In this document: piece after piece, positions 10,726 to 21,017 of the stretch
How positions within the stretch are numbered: position 1 is the first letter of the stretch
How the letters are laid out: every line of letters begins with the position of its first letter
Assembly: GCA_030272585.1 (NCBI GenBank)
Contig: BSYQ01000002.1
Location: 248,001-312,000 of the forward strand
Direction: 5' to 3'
DNA length: 64,000 nucleotides
From: Bryopsis sp. KO-2023
Taxonomy: Eukaryota > Chlorophyta > Ulvophyceae > Bryopsidales > Bryopsidaceae
The notes under the pieces: generated by a model
Database searches by the model: none
Seen by the model: the letters and a program-made list of their open reading frames with translations, nothing else
Told to the model about the DNA's origin: nothing
Made by a program: the position numbers and the translations under genes

Positions 10726-13700
10726 CTACCTGATCCCAGCTCTCCTCTTATAATCAGCCAGGATCTCTGATGCATTCAATAAATTGTCTTGGGGTTCCCA
10801 TGTTGCTTCACTAAGTGGATACCCCTTCCAGACTACTAAAAATCTCCTTTTTCTTCCTAAAAACTTATGTCTTACTACAGCCTCAACTTCAAATTCCTCT
10901 TCTCCCTCAGAATCTAATTCTGCTGGAGGTGCCATTACCTCCCTAGGAAACTTAGCACTTTCCTGAAGTTTTCTCAACTTTGATACATGAAATACAGGAT
11001 GTAATTTCCATCCATCTGGTAACACCAATCTATATGCCACAGATCCCACTGCAGCAGCAATAACAAAAGGTCCTATATATCTTCTTCTGATTTTTACTGG
11101 AATATGTTTCAAGACTGATAAATTCAATGTCTTTGTGGAGAGCAACACCTTTTCTCCCACTTGAAACTGTACATCCCTTCTCCTTTTGTTTGCTTGCTGC
11201 CTCATCTTCTCTTGGGCTGTTTTATATCTGTTTTTGGCATCATTGATGACTTCCTGCATATGAGATATCATCTCTTGCACTGATTCTGCTTCAGCTTGAG
11301 CTTTTCCAGCCAGTAGATCTCCTGGCAGCTGAGGATGCACCCCATACATCAAGTAGAAGGGGCTGTATCCTGTAGATGTGTGGACAGCATTATTGGCTGC
11401 AAATTCAGCCATCCCTAATCCCTGCATCCATGTATCTGGATGCTCTTCCACATAGGGTCTAAGGAAATTCTCTAGTGTTCTAATGCTGACTTCACTTTGT
11501 CCATCTGTTTGAGGATGAAAGGCTGTGGACATTCTCACTTTAGTGCCCACACATCTCATTAGCTCCTGCCAAAATTTACTAGCAAATCTAGTATCTCTAT
11601 CACTGATTATCACACTGGGAATCCCATGATTCCTGAAGATGTAATCAAAGAATATCCTTGCATACCCTGGTGCATCTATTGTTTTACTGCAGGGTATGAA
11701 CTTCACCATCTTAGTTAATCTATCAACAAATACTGCAATTGAATCAAATCCATCAACAGGGGGTAAATCAGTCACTAGATCAGTAGTGATCTGATCCCAT
11801 TTCTTATCAGCTACTGGAATAGGTTGCAGCAAGCCTTTCTGAGCTCTCAACTCAGGCTTCATTTGCTGGCAAACCTCACATGTCCTAACATATTCCTGGA
11901 CATCCTTTTTCATATCATTCCAGTAGTATTTCCTGGACATCAGCTCCAGAGTTCTCTCTATTCCCAGATGTCCTGAAATCTGATTATCATGTCCTTCAGT
12001 AAGGACTTTCATTCTCAGTTCCTGAGGAACCCATAATTTCATAAGTCCATTCTGAGTTTGATAAATCAATAATCCTGATTCATTGATTCCATATCCTGGA
12101 ATTCTCTCTCCATCTAGTATTTGATTGTAGATGTCTTTGATTTCAACATCTGCCAGTGTTGCTTGTTCCCAGAGTGTAATTTCCTCCATACTAGGTTGTA
12201 AGGAGCTCACTACATTCACTTGATTCTCTACTGGTAGACTTCTTGATAGTGCATCAGCCACTAGATTCAATTTCCCTTGGATGTACTGAATCTTTGGTTT
12301 GATGCTGAGGAAATGTCCTGCTCTCAGCCACCTGGCCTGAGGCCTTGACATCATCTTTTGTTCCATAAAGTTTGTTAGTGGCTGGTGGTCTGTAAAGACT
12401 GTGACTTCTCCTGGGCAGCCCTCTAAATAGTGCCTCCACTGCATCAAGCAGTAGGCTATTCCCAGGAGTTCCCTTTCATATACTGAGTAGTTCTGTTCTG
12501 ACTTTGATAATCTCCTACTGCAGAAGGCTATAGGCTGTAATCCAGAGCCATGATCCTGACAAAGGACCCCTCCAGTTGCTTCTCCAGATGCATCACTAAT
12601 CACAGTGTAATCTTTCACTGGATTAGGATGGATCAGCACTGGTTTCCCCATCAATGCAGTTTTGAGTGTTTGAAAAGCCTGTTCCTGAGCAGATCCCCAC
12701 TCCCACATGACATCCTTTTTAGTTAAGTCATGCAGAGGGCCCGCTATCTTTGCAAAGTCTGGGATGAATCTCCTATAGAAGGAAACCATCCCCAGAAAAC
12801 TCCTGACATCTGTAACTGTCTTTAAGGGCTTCCAATCCCTGATTGCCTTAACTTTCACATCCATTGCTGAGATCCCCTTTTCACTTAGCCAGAACCCACA
12901 GAAATCTGTTTCCCTTACACAGATTTCACTTTTGGTGGCCTTTGCAAATAGACTATACTTCTGTAGCCTGGCTAAGACTGCTGCTAGATGCTCTACATGC
13001 TCAAAGATGCTTCTGGAATAGATCAGAAGGTCATCAATGAAGATCAGCACAAATAAATCCAACATATCCTTGAATATGTCATTCACCATGTTCATATATT
13101 GTGCTGGAGCATTAGTAAGTCCAAATGAAAGCACTTTGAACTGATAGTGTCCAAATCTGCTTCTAAAGGCAGTCTTAGGCCTGTCCTCTTCCCTTAGAGG
13201 CATCTGCCAGTAGCCTGATCTCAGGTCAATCTTAGTGAAATATTTTGCCCCATGCACCCTGTCAATCATCTCCTCTGGTAAGGGCAGAGGATATCTATTT
13301 TTGATGGTTTTCTTATTGAGCCATCTATAATCCAGGCACATCCTGAGCCCTCCATCTTTCTTAGGGACAAACAGGATGGGTGCCCCAAATGGTGATTGTG
13401 ATGGTTCAATGAAATCCATCTCTAACAGATAATCTAACTGTCTTTTAACCTCATCTAACTCAAGAGGAGACAGTTTGTATAGGGGTCTATACATGGGTTC
13501 TGTACCCTCCTCCAGATCAATCCTGAATTCATGACCCAGTCTGACAGGAGGTACACCCTTAGGCAAATCCTTTGCAAACACTTTTCTGTACTGAGTCAGT
13601 ACTTCTTTAATCCTGGGATCCATATCCTCCTGCAGGATTTTCTGTAGATCATCCCCTTCCCTTTGTTCTGGGATTGTTTCTACTCCTGTCTTTGATTCAT

Positions 13701-14595
13701 CCTCTGGCCTAATCACCACCATGATGATGTGTTTGATTTCCCCTTTTTCTATCTGTCTTTTGATTCTGCCACTAGAACAAAAGGAAAGTTCTGTAGCTCC
13801 AGTGGGCTTGAGCTGATATTCAGGCATCACTGAGAGTGGTAATTTTACACTCTTTCTGCCCTTGTTTACTGTGATTATTCCTGACTTAAAATCCACTTTG
13901 GGATTGTAGTGTATGAGCCAGGGCAATCCCAGCAGGATTGGGTGATTACTGTCTGGAAAGACATCAGCATCAAATGAAAGCTGGATCTTTCCACAGACAA
14001 ATGGGATGCCAAAACATCTCCCCACTGATTTCCTTTCTGTACCATCTAGAAACTTAACAGGAGTTTCTTGTGGTTTGTATTGCAGTCCCAGTTCCTTGAC
14101 TGCATCCATGCTAATATAATTAGCAGTGGATCCTGTATCAATGTATGCTGTAGCTTTCTTTGCACCAATAAATCCTCCCAGTTCATATCCTCTATATGCT
14201 GCTGTAGCCTGAGCTACTGCAGTCTGAACTGGTTCCTTTCCCTCAACATTTCCTTCCACTCTAGTGGGTAAACTCACAGTGGCCTCTGTTTGTTTATCCA
14301 CTCTCTTTTGAGACTGCTTTTTCTTTTGAATTAACACTCCTGGAGTGACCCCATCCAGTGTGTATGCTTCCTGTTCTGTTGCAATAGGGGCTGCAACCAC
14401 AGGTGTCTCTTGAACACCATCATTTAGTGAGGCTGGTGTTTTTGTAGTGGGTTCTTTCATTTCAATATCATCTGGAGGCTTAGCTGACCCAACACTAGCC
14501 TCCTCTTTTAGTTTCCCTTCTTCAGGGCTTTCTGAGCTTGGGACAGTTTGGGACACTGTCTCACCCCATGCTCTGTGCTTCCACATAGAAAACAC
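10726..14595 (-). CDS. pol: Element A Pol: protease-RT-RNase H-integrase-chromodomain
   Basis: The frame is 1289 codons, but translation probably enters at the frameshift site near 14511, so the first 26 codons are not used as such. Domains in order: retropepsin with YIDTGSTANY (Asp153); reverse transcriptase with YPLPLPEEM, DLRSGYWQM and the catalytic box FIDDLLIYS; RNase H with VISDASGEATGG and FTDHQPLT; integrase with an HHCC zinc module ending CEVCQQMK and catalytic Asp-Asp-Glu in TTDLVTDLP, ISDRDTRF and HPQTDGQSEV; a GPF module (RRRYIGPF); and a C-terminal chromodomain with FLVVWKGYPLSEATWEP. Chromodomain integrases of this family bind modified histones and steer integration (known of the family). 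No inactivating change is seen. The protein ends 256 bp before the LTR, leaving no room for a third ORF like those in C and F. Confidence 0.95.
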   Translation of the reverse strand: MFSMWKHRAWGETVSQTVPSSESPEEGKLKEEASVGSAKPPDDIEMKEPTTKTPASLNDGVQETPVVAAPIATEQEAYTLDGVTPGVLIQKKKQSQKRVDKQTEATVSLPTRVEGNVEGKEPVQTAVAQATAAYRGYELGGFIGAKKATAYIDTGSTANYISMDAVKELGLQYKPQETPVKFLDGTERKSVGRCFGIPFVCGKIQLSFDADVFPDSNHPILLGLPWLIHYNPKVDFKSGIITVNKGRKSVKLPLSVMPEYQLKPTGATELSFCSSGRIKRQIEKGEIKHIIMVVIRPEDESKTGVETIPEQREGDDLQKILQEDMDPRIKEVLTQYRKVFAKDLPKGVPPVRLGHEFRIDLEEGTEPMYRPLYKLSPLELDEVKRQLDYLLEMDFIEPSQSPFGAPILFVPKKDGGLRMCLDYRWLNKKTIKNRYPLPLPEEMIDRVHGAKYFTKIDLRSGYWQMPLREEDRPKTAFRSRFGHYQFKVLSFGLTNAPAQYMNMVNDIFKDMLDLFVLIFIDDLLIYSRSIFEHVEHLAAVLARLQKYSLFAKATKSEICVRETDFCGFWLSEKGISAMDVKVKAIRDWKPLKTVTDVRSFLGMVSFYRRFIPDFAKIAGPLHDLTKKDVMWEWGSAQEQAFQTLKTALMGKPVLIHPNPVKDYTVISDASGEATGGVLCQDHGSGLQPIAFCSRRLSKSEQNYSVYERELLGIAYCLMQWRHYLEGCPGEVTVFTDHQPLTNFMEQKMMSRPQARWLRAGHFLSIKPKIQYIQGKLNLVADALSRSLPVENQVNVVSSLQPSMEEITLWEQATLADVEIKDIYNQILDGERIPGYGINESGLLIYQTQNGLMKLWVPQELRMKVLTEGHDNQISGHLGIERTLELMSRKYYWNDMKKDVQEYVRTCEVCQQMKPELRAQKGLLQPIPVADKKWDQITTDLVTDLPPVDGFDSIAVFVDRLTKMVKFIPCSKTIDAPGYARIFFDYIFRNHGIPSVIISDRDTRFASKFWQELMRCVGTKVRMSTAFHPQTDGQSEVSIRTLENFLRPYVEEHPDTWMQGLGMAEFAANNAVHTSTGYSPFYLMYGVHPQLPGDLLAGKAQAEAESVQEMISHMQEVINDAKNRYKTAQEKMRQQANKRRRDVQFQVGEKVLLSTKTLNLSVLKHIPVKIRRRYIGPFVIAAAVGSVAYRLVLPDGWKLHPVFHVSKLRKLQESAKFPREVMAPPAELDSEGEEEFEVEAVVRHKFLGRKRRFLVVWKGYPLSEATWEPQDNLLNASEILADYKRRAGIR

Positions 14596-16790
14596 TTAAA
14601 GGATCCTCCCCTTGAGGGCCTAGATCCCATCTGACCTCTCTGCTGCACAGCCTTAACTGAATTTGCTGCAGGGGGCAGTTGTGATGTTGCAGCAGCTATC
14701 ACTGCTGACATCTGTGTATTTCTCTGTCCAAATCTTCCCCTCCCTCTACCTCTGCCTCTAAAGCTGCTAGTAGTGCCACCTCTACTGCCTATAGTTGCAG
14801 AGAGTCTTTGGACTGTGAGGATGGCCTTATCCAGATCCCCATCACACAGGGTCATAACCTGTGCTTGCATATTCCTATCTGCTAGCCCATCCACAAAGGC
14901 AGCATACCTTTCTTCTTGAGGTAGGTTAGGGAGTCTAAACATCAGCTTTCTGAAGAGTCTGATGTAGCCTAAGGCAGTTCCAGTCTGCCTTAGAGTTCTT
15001 AATTGTTTTCTGGCAGTCTCTATTAGGGAGACTGGCTCAAAAACATTCCTTAGTTCTTGAGTGAACTCTTGCCAGCTAGCATACTCTGCCTTTTCCTGAT
15101 TCATGATCTGTATGTCCATCAAGTTTAACCAGCTAAGTGCATCTCCCTGGAGATGTGACTGAAAACAGGATAACCAGTCTCTCTCTAAGATGTGTTGATT
15201 CTGCAACCATCTCTTCATTCCTAGTATCCATTCTGTTGCAGACATCCTTTCATCTCCTGTGAATTTCTCTGGGGGAGTGAGCTTAATCTGTTTGCTGTAA
15301 GGTCTATCAGGACCTTGTCCTGAACCTCCTGATGTGCCACTAGGATCTCTATCAGGTGGTCCTCCTCCTGGGGGACCTCCTCCATCACCTCCACCACCAT
15401 CACCACCATTCCCTGGCCCTGGATGTCCAGAACCAGATGCTCTAGGCATGCCTGGTCTGTCTGGGCCATTCGGTCCATTTGATCCATTTGGATCCCCTGG
15501 ATTTCCTCCAGGTGCACCACCACTGGATGCTCTTTGACTTGTTAACTGTTCAAAGGGATTTGGTGGTCTAATTCCCATTCCTGATGGTGCTAGGGTAGTG
15601 CCTACAGTAAAGGTAGCTGGAGGTGCTATAGTTACTGCTGGTGGTTGCAGTATAGGGGGTGGTAAACCCATGGACAGTTGTTGTCCTGAAGTGAGGTCTA
15701 TTAGACCTAAAGAAGAGGGTCCTGGAGGTACTGCTCCAGTACTTGTGGCAGGTATAACTTGCTGTACTGGTGGCTGACCAGATGTTGGGATATCCTGAGT
15801 TTGTCCCTCAGTTTCTCCTTCCTCTGTATTCTGTACTGTTTGTGTTGCTTGCATCATATGCACTTGCATCACTTGTGGAGGAATAGGTGCTCTCAGAATT
15901 CCATCCTTCATCCAGCCATCAACTGCTTTCTGATAGTCTGGATCAGTTAAAGCCCATCTAGTCTCTTCTAGATCTGCTTTCTGTCCTTCAGCATTGTTAT
16001 ACTTGTCTTCAATAGCTGTGGTGGTTTCATCCACTGCTGTAGCTACCATTTTCTGAATGACTGCAGGATAGGAGTCCAATTCTCCTTGCAGTATACTAGT
16101 CATTGTGTTTGTCATACTCTCCCTCTCTTCCATCAGCTGTTTTTGCATTCTTTGCATGTGCTGAGACACTTCATATAATTGGGCATTAATATCTTCCTGC
16201 CGTTTCTTTTGAACCAACATCAGTTGCTCCTGTAGAGCTAACTGCTTCTTCTGGAATAGTTCCAGCTCTGTTTGGTTCTTATTTTTCCACTGAGCCATGC
16301 CCACAGCATGATCTTTTCCTGTGCTTCTCAACTGTTCACCCAGATCCTTCAGTTGAGTGTTTGTATTTGCAGTGAGGCTTTGATAAAAGTCCTTTGCATG
16401 TAGCTCCTGAGTCTGCTGTAGTTTTCGACTCTGTTCTTCCAAACTGTGCACTAAGGCTGACTGCAACTCTTCCTTTAGAGTTGACTGTTGTAGCTCTGTT
16501 TGCTCTCTGTGTGTATACAGTTCAACCTGGACTTGTTGAACCTGATTCTGCATGGAGGTCAATGATTGCTGGAGGTGGTTGGTTACTGTTCCACCCCTGA
16601 CCTCAATCTGTCTTTGCATTTCAGTGTGATCAGAACCATTAATCTGTATATTCTGAATTTGCTGGTGCACCATTGGTTGCACTTCTGACCCTTCCATAAC
16701 TTCGTCGCTTATCGCGACCATGTCGCTTTCCGTAACGACCGGAACCAGAGCCATTCTGGTCGCTTGACTTTCAGTTGACTTTCCAGGCAA
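14508..16790 (-). CDS. gag: Element A Gag, 760 aa
   Basis: The structural capsid precursor. Residues about 60-290 are Gln/Glu-rich coiled coil. Residues about 400-490 are Pro/Gly/Asp-rich linker with collagen-like GPNGPDRPG text. About 500-690 is the retrotransposon Gag domain (WILGMKRWLQNQ, then DALSWLNLM and LRQTGTALGYIRLFRKLM). An Arg/Gly box follows (FRGRGRGRGRFG). The single zinc knuckle CFLCGSTEHGVRQC is at 733-746 and would bind the element's RNA. The frame starts at an ATG about 400 bases after the PBS and stops at TAA 14508-14510, immediately after a slippery heptamer. Its architecture matches the Gag of element F, suggesting a shared lineage. Confidence 0.93.
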   Translation of the reverse strand: MPGKSTESQATRMALVPVVTESDMVAISDEVMEGSEVQPMVHQQIQNIQINGSDHTEMQRQIEVRGGTVTNHLQQSLTSMQNQVQQVQVELYTHREQTELQQSTLKEELQSALVHSLEEQSRKLQQTQELHAKDFYQSLTANTNTQLKDLGEQLRSTGKDHAVGMAQWKNKNQTELELFQKKQLALQEQLMLVQKKRQEDINAQLYEVSQHMQRMQKQLMEERESMTNTMTSILQGELDSYPAVIQKMVATAVDETTTAIEDKYNNAEGQKADLEETRWALTDPDYQKAVDGWMKDGILRAPIPPQVMQVHMMQATQTVQNTEEGETEGQTQDIPTSGQPPVQQVIPATSTGAVPPGPSSLGLIDLTSGQQLSMGLPPPILQPPAVTIAPPATFTVGTTLAPSGMGIRPPNPFEQLTSQRASSGGAPGGNPGDPNGSNGPNGPDRPGMPRASGSGHPGPGNGGDGGGGDGGGPPGGGPPDRDPSGTSGGSGQGPDRPYSKQIKLTPPEKFTGDERMSATEWILGMKRWLQNQHILERDWLSCFQSHLQGDALSWLNLMDIQIMNQEKAEYASWQEFTQELRNVFEPVSLIETARKQLRTLRQTGTALGYIRLFRKLMFRLPNLPQEERYAAFVDGLADRNMQAQVMTLCDGDLDKAILTVQRLSATIGSRGGTTSSFRGRGRGRGRFGQRNTQMSAVIAAATSQLPPAANSVKAVQQRGQMGSRPSRGGSFKCFLCGSTEHGVRQCPKLSQAQKALKKGN
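14511..14517 (-). promoter_or_regulatory. -1 ribosomal frameshift site GGGAAAC (gag/pol, element A)
   Basis: On the minus strand the gag frame ends AAG GGA AAC TAA. The heptamer G GGA AAC fits the X XXY YYZ rule for simultaneous -1 slippage. A -1 shift continues as GGG AAA CTA AAA, which is exactly the GKLK of the Pol frame. I did not find a clear downstream pseudoknot by eye. Confidence 0.8.
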
Positions 16791-17187
16791 CGGTTACTGT
16801 CAACTGTAGACCGTTGACTTTCGCGCCACGACCTGTCCTTGCCGAACTGTGAACGGATAACCCACGTGCCCTTGCCGTGAGAGTTACTATACGTAATACT
16901 ACTATACCCCTTCACGTCTGAGTACTACAGTTCGCTGACAGCGACGCAGGTTACAGGGTAACCTTTTTCCCAAACGTCCTGTCACACGACTGAACGTTGG
17001 CACCCTCTTTTCTCTCTTTTTATGGGTGTGATTCTTTTCCAACGTTGCTACCACACGTTTTCCTTTTTTCCCGTTCACTGCGTTTGCCTTTTTCCGTTTT
17101 CCCACGACCTTACGACTGGCGTTAAGCGCCTCGAACAAACCTGCTGGTCAAACCAGCGGAGAGCTCCAGTCCAGTCGGTTCCTTCGG
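16791..17187 (-). other. Element A 5' leader
   Basis: Untranslated leader between PBS and gag. A hairpin with arms GCTGGT and ACCAGC lies near 17142-17156, about 35 bases after the PBS. No supported ORF. Confidence 0.6.
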
Positions 17188-17199
17188 GCTCCGAAACCA
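17188..17199 (-). promoter_or_regulatory. Element A primer-binding site
   Basis: The plus strand reads GCTCCGAAACCA, so the minus strand carries TGGTTTCGGAGC four bases inside the 5' LTR. Confidence 0.9.
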
Positions 17200-17203
17200 A
17201 AAA

Positions 17204-17716
17204 TGTTATCGTTCGAGAGGACTGACGTCCGCGAGCGACGTCTCCTATCTCGGGAAAGAGTGAGGCGGCGGCGGAACGGTCACACAAAATCGCACGGGTC
17301 ACAGACTCGGGGTCACACAAACAGATCACTGAAAAGCAAGGTTACATCAAGCGTCCCATCCTTTAACTCCCAGTTCGACTTTTCCGAGGGTGACTAACCA
17401 CCCGTAACACTCCCACTACCCTGACTCACAGCCGCCAGTTCTACTCCTGACTCACTCACACACTCACACACAGGCCCAAACCAAAGCACGTTCCCACTCA
17501 GACTCGAACCCAGGACCTCAGTGTCACAAGTCCTAATCTGGTTGATCGAACCACTGTCTTGACTCTGTGCTCTTGCGGTGGTTTCCTCGCTGTAGTTCAG
17601 TAGTACCTCCTTGGGAGGATGCTGTCATTCACCGGGGATGCATCTGACGCTTCACAGACGTCAGATGCATGACGCCTTTGACGTCTGACGTCCCTGGACG
17701 TCAGCAGCTGGTATCA
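17204..17716 (-). repeat. Element A 5' LTR (513 bp)
   Basis: Reads the same as 9957-10469 throughout on visual comparison; identical LTRs imply a very recent insertion. The duplication TCCTG follows at 17717-17721. Confidence 0.95.
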
Positions 17717-17870
17717 TCCTGTGCACAGGGGTCTCAGCCCATGTCTGGCTGGGAGTTTCTAGAAGCTCTGGGCTGAGAGTATAAAAGGCTGGGAATCGTT
17801 GTAAAGAACAAGCTTGTTGAAATAAGATTCAGTTGTATACTCTTGTGTCTCAGACCGTTTCTACAGAATT
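17717..17870 (+). repeat. Right-hand piece of outer LTR-like sequence X
   Basis: After element A the CTGTGCACAGG words of 1-194 resume. A TATA box TATAAAAG lies at 17780-17787, followed by AATAAGATTC and a pyrimidine-rich TGTATACTCTTGTGTCTCA, the usual look of an LTR promoter and U5. I cannot place its end or a PBS with certainty, so calling it an LTR is tentative. Confidence 0.4.
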
Positions 17871-18023
17871 TCTGGTCGTCTCCCAACGTGTGCGAAGAAC
17901 GGATTAAGTGGCGGCTGGAAGTATTCAGCCTCGGAAAAGAATCCGTTTCAACAGCAGGACGATTAAAGCTATTGGTGCTACCATTGCTGAAGGAATCCAT
18001 AGCTGGGCAGTCAATTGTGTATA

Positions 18024-18129
18024 CTCTAAAAGAAGAAAAGTTCGGTTGGAATTTAATTTCGTTTTTGGGGAAAAAAACGAAATTTAATTCAACGAAATTT
18101 TCTTCCAACGAAAATTTCTTCTTTTAGAG
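18024..18129. mobile_element. Hairpin MITE, 106 bp, TA target-site duplication
   Basis: The terminal inverted repeats CTCTAAAAGAAGAAA and its complement near the other end are flanked by TA at 18022-18023 and 18130-18131. The inner part is also self-complementary (TTTAATTTCGTTTTT against AAAACGAAATTTAATT), so the whole unit folds into one hairpin. TA duplication and hairpin form are typical of Tc1/mariner-type MITEs. There is no coding capacity. Confidence 0.7.
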
Positions 18130-18131
18130 TA

Positions 18132-19247
18132 GTTGATGTTTGATTGTTTGTCAAAATTTGATGGATGGATATTGATAACAGTGCTTTTTGGTAGCTTCTT
18201 GGTGATCAGGGTTTTTTAGGGCGTAGGGTAGGCACACGAACTGTGGAGTGACACCAGTGAATAATAACAAGGGTATGAAAGGAATAGAAGAGGGGGGTGT
18301 ACTCAAAAAGGGGGTATATATGATATATATATGATCTATATGATATATATATGATCATATATGATCTGCTGTTTAGAATTTTCGTTATTTCACTCCCCCC
18401 CACTCCTTCAGTTTTTGGGTGCAGGGAAGTAAGAGGTTCGGGTAAACAGTCTTGACTTTATGAGTGCGAGTCGGTCATGTACCAATGACTAAGTACATGC
18501 AGTATATTTCTGAATAAACATATTTTGCTTAGGGACATTGAATGATCAGATCAGGGTTTCAAATCAAAAGGAGTTCCTGGCCTTTGTTCTTTTTTTTTTT
18601 TTGCCGGGGTTATGCGGTAAAAAGTTCAAAAAATATCTATATAATAAAAAAATGTTCAAGGATGGTCCGGACAAGCGAGTTTATCGGCATTTGGAATCCT
18701 GGGCTATATAAAAAGCTTTTTGATATACTTTTGTTGGAGAGCTTGCCTGCTCTGCAATTGTGTTTAAAAAAAAAAATTTGTCCGTGGTTCATGAATGATG
18801 GACAGTCAGTCACACAAAAGCTGAAACACCGGCTGCTGTTGCTGTTGCTGTTCCTACACAATGTAAATGTTGTTTGTTTGTTTGTTTGTTGCAGTTGGTG
18901 TTTTACTTAGATCGAGATGGCGGCGCCGCCGGCACACGACCGATCGTCGAAAATCTATATTACAATACTTGAACCCCTGATATATTCTCGTCTTTTTTCC
19001 TGATTCAATCAATCAATCAATCAATATTATATTTCCTGATTCCTTTCCGTCGTGTTGAAATGAACCATATCATTGTGGAAAAAATAAAATAAAAAGTACG
19101 GTCAAGACATCTGGCGCAGACGTTTCTGGTGGAAACAATTCAGAAAACACAAAGAGAACCCCCCAGTAAGCAGCAACAGTGTGGATACGGACGCACCCAG
19201 CCAGTAGCAAGGGGGGGATGGTACAACACCATTTACTCTCCCTTCTT
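18132..19247. other. Host AT-rich spacer
   Basis: No gene is supported. Notable are an ATATATGAT microsatellite at about 18315-18368, homopolymer T and A runs, and a TTTG tetramer run ending TTGTTGCAG near 18868-18894 that looks like a splice acceptor without an identifiable exon. Confidence 0.5.
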
Positions 19248-19330
19248 GAACCCCTGTAACCCACAGATAATTAGGGACCTGGAACCCCTGTAACCCACAG
19301 ATAATTAGGGGCCTGAAACCCCTGTAACCA
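19248..19330. repeat. 34-bp tandem repeat, about 2.5 copies
   Basis: AACCCCTGTAACCCACAG starts at 19249 and 19283, and a partial third copy starts at 19317, with TAATTAGGG between them. A poly-C run follows near 19350-19362. Confidence 0.75.
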
Positions 19331-19587
19331 GCTTTACTCTTTGGGAGAACCCCCCCCCCCCCAATCATAGTCTTCCTTTTTTTCTTTTTCAAAAATAAGA
19401 ATCGAGCCACCACCAGTTTTCCAACGAAAAAAAAACAAACAAACCTTGCTATAATCGACTTTTTTGTTCTTCTTTTCTGTCGTACCTCTCTCTGTGGGTT
19501 ATCAAGATTTGATTTGATCAGGTTTGAAACCCCCCCCACTAGCTATCCTATCCAGGGTCAAAGAAAAACCACTCCCCACACAGCCAA

Positions 19588-19650
19588 CCAACCAAAAATT
19601 TGACAAGACATGCCAGGCCAAAACCTATAGCATCGGGGGTTAACCCCCTT
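19588..19650. repeat. Dispersed host module, copy 1
   Basis: Contains CCAACCAACC, GACAAGACATGCCAGGCC and CCTATAGCATCGGGGG in that order. The same ordered words recur at about 31914-31990, 32135-32200, 50915-50980 and 61316-61395. Confidence 0.5.
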
Positions 19651-20361
19651 AATCAGCAAAAAAAGGTTTGAATAATAAACCACCCTCACAGCATTCCTAC
19701 AGCTCCTCTCCTTTGGCGTTTCGTTTCGTTTCGATTTCATTCAATCCACCCAAAGCCCATGCAGAGCCATATTACACTAAACAAATTCGATCACTCCTTT
19801 TTCGTCCAGACCCAACACGAAAACAACTTCCCTCTCTGACAATTCCCACCCACGCCGTCGGCGAAAACGCACGCTCCTGGCTCCCTGAAGGTGAATTTGA
19901 AGCTAGACGGCTCCCTGGCGGCGCCAGCCGCCGCCAGCTCGGTCGATCCAGGGAGTTTCCAATTCTTTCGCCGCATTAAAGTGACCGTGTTCGCTCCAAC
20001 CCAGTTGAAAATGACGCTAACGCCGACGTTCAGCCCTCCAAAATCTTCCTAACATTCAGCGCCGAATCCTTCCAACCGCTGGAGGAGCTACCCCCTCTCT
20101 TCCACCCGACCGTGCTTCCACTACCAGGAGGGCGGTTCTAGTCGACCCTCACCCGGGGCGATCGCAGTCAGAAGAAGAAACGCCGCCACGAATCGGGCAG
20201 CCATGGGTCAAACGACACTAGTGTAGGAGTAAAACAAGGAATTCCTTCCCAGGTGCGCTGCTGGGTGTTGGAGCGATTCTAGTGGAAGAAGGAAGGTGCG
20301 CTGCTGGGTGTTGGAGCAAAGCTCGTGTGGAGTTTGAAAGGCGTCTTTCTGGAAACGGAGT
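19651..20361. other. Host GC-rich spacer
   Basis: No gene is supported. A 23-bp word GGTGCGCTGCTGGGTGTTGG occurs at about 20251 and 20293. Open frames here reflect high GC content. Confidence 0.45.
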
Positions 20362-20505
20362 GGTGTTGCGTCCGCGACGACGTCGCCGCCGACGCTGTCG
20401 TACGTCGCCAGTCCGACGCGCGCTTTTCATACCGGTGTTGCGTCCGCGACGACGTCGCCGCCGACGCTGTCGTACGTCGCCAGTCCGACGCGCGCTTTTC
20501 ATCTC
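20362..20505. repeat. 72-bp tandem duplication, GC-rich
   Basis: GGTGTTGCGTCCGCGACGAC begins at 20362 and again at 20434, and the copies are nearly identical through GCGCGCTTTTCAT. The period is a multiple of three, so long Arg-rich frames run through it on both strands. I do not take those as genes. Confidence 0.8.
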
Positions 20506-21017
20506 GGTGTGTCAGCGCCTCGACGTCGATTTTCCTTGCACGCCCACGCGAGAGCCGCGAGAGGGACGTCACCCGGCTCGCTGGCGCCGAGAGAGGCGCG
20601 GGGCCGTTTCGTTGATCGCCGTGCCATCCTCTCCGGCCCCGCCTTTCTTCCGCGAAAGAGATCCGCGGTTTCCCCTCTGCTGTGTGGGGGGATGTGTGTG
20701 GGGGATCCCAGGGGATCGAGGGGTCTGGGGATCGTCTCGGGTGGCGAAGCTGAGCGTCTTTGGTGGTCCGAGGGCGAGCCGGACGAACTGCGCTCTTCTG
20801 CCGGGTTCGAATCCTGTTTTGATTGGTGAAGAAAATCGTGGACCATCCAAAAGAACAGGGGTGTTTTGGGACAGAAACCCTGTGTCTCAACAGCTCACGT
20901 TGTTTTCTTCTGTGTTTCCTGTAGATTGGGGTGCTGGAAGACTGGGATGCACAAAAACTTCGGGTTTAGGGTTGTGGCCGAGTGGGTTCCTTGCAGATCT
21001 TTTTTTTGTTTGTTTTC

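Larger units (their letters stand above)
9957..17716 (-). mobile_element. Element A: intact Ty3/Gypsy chromovirus, 7.76 kb
   Basis: Two 513-bp LTRs (9957-10469 and 17204-17716) that read the same, TG...CA ends and the 5-bp duplication TCCTG (9952-9956 and 17717-17721) define the element. The PBS complement at 17188-17199 and the C-rich complement of a purine tract at 10470-10484 set the minus orientation. It encodes a 760-aa Gag and a Pol with protease, reverse transcriptase, RNase H, integrase and chromodomain, joined by a -1 frameshift site. Both frames are open, so it looks recently active. It is inserted 20 bp from element B in the same outer sequence. Confidence 0.96.

Noticed and set aside
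20804..20814. Possible tRNA gene at a perfect B-box GGTTCGAATCC
   Set aside because: Acceptor, D and anticodon stems do not form around it.
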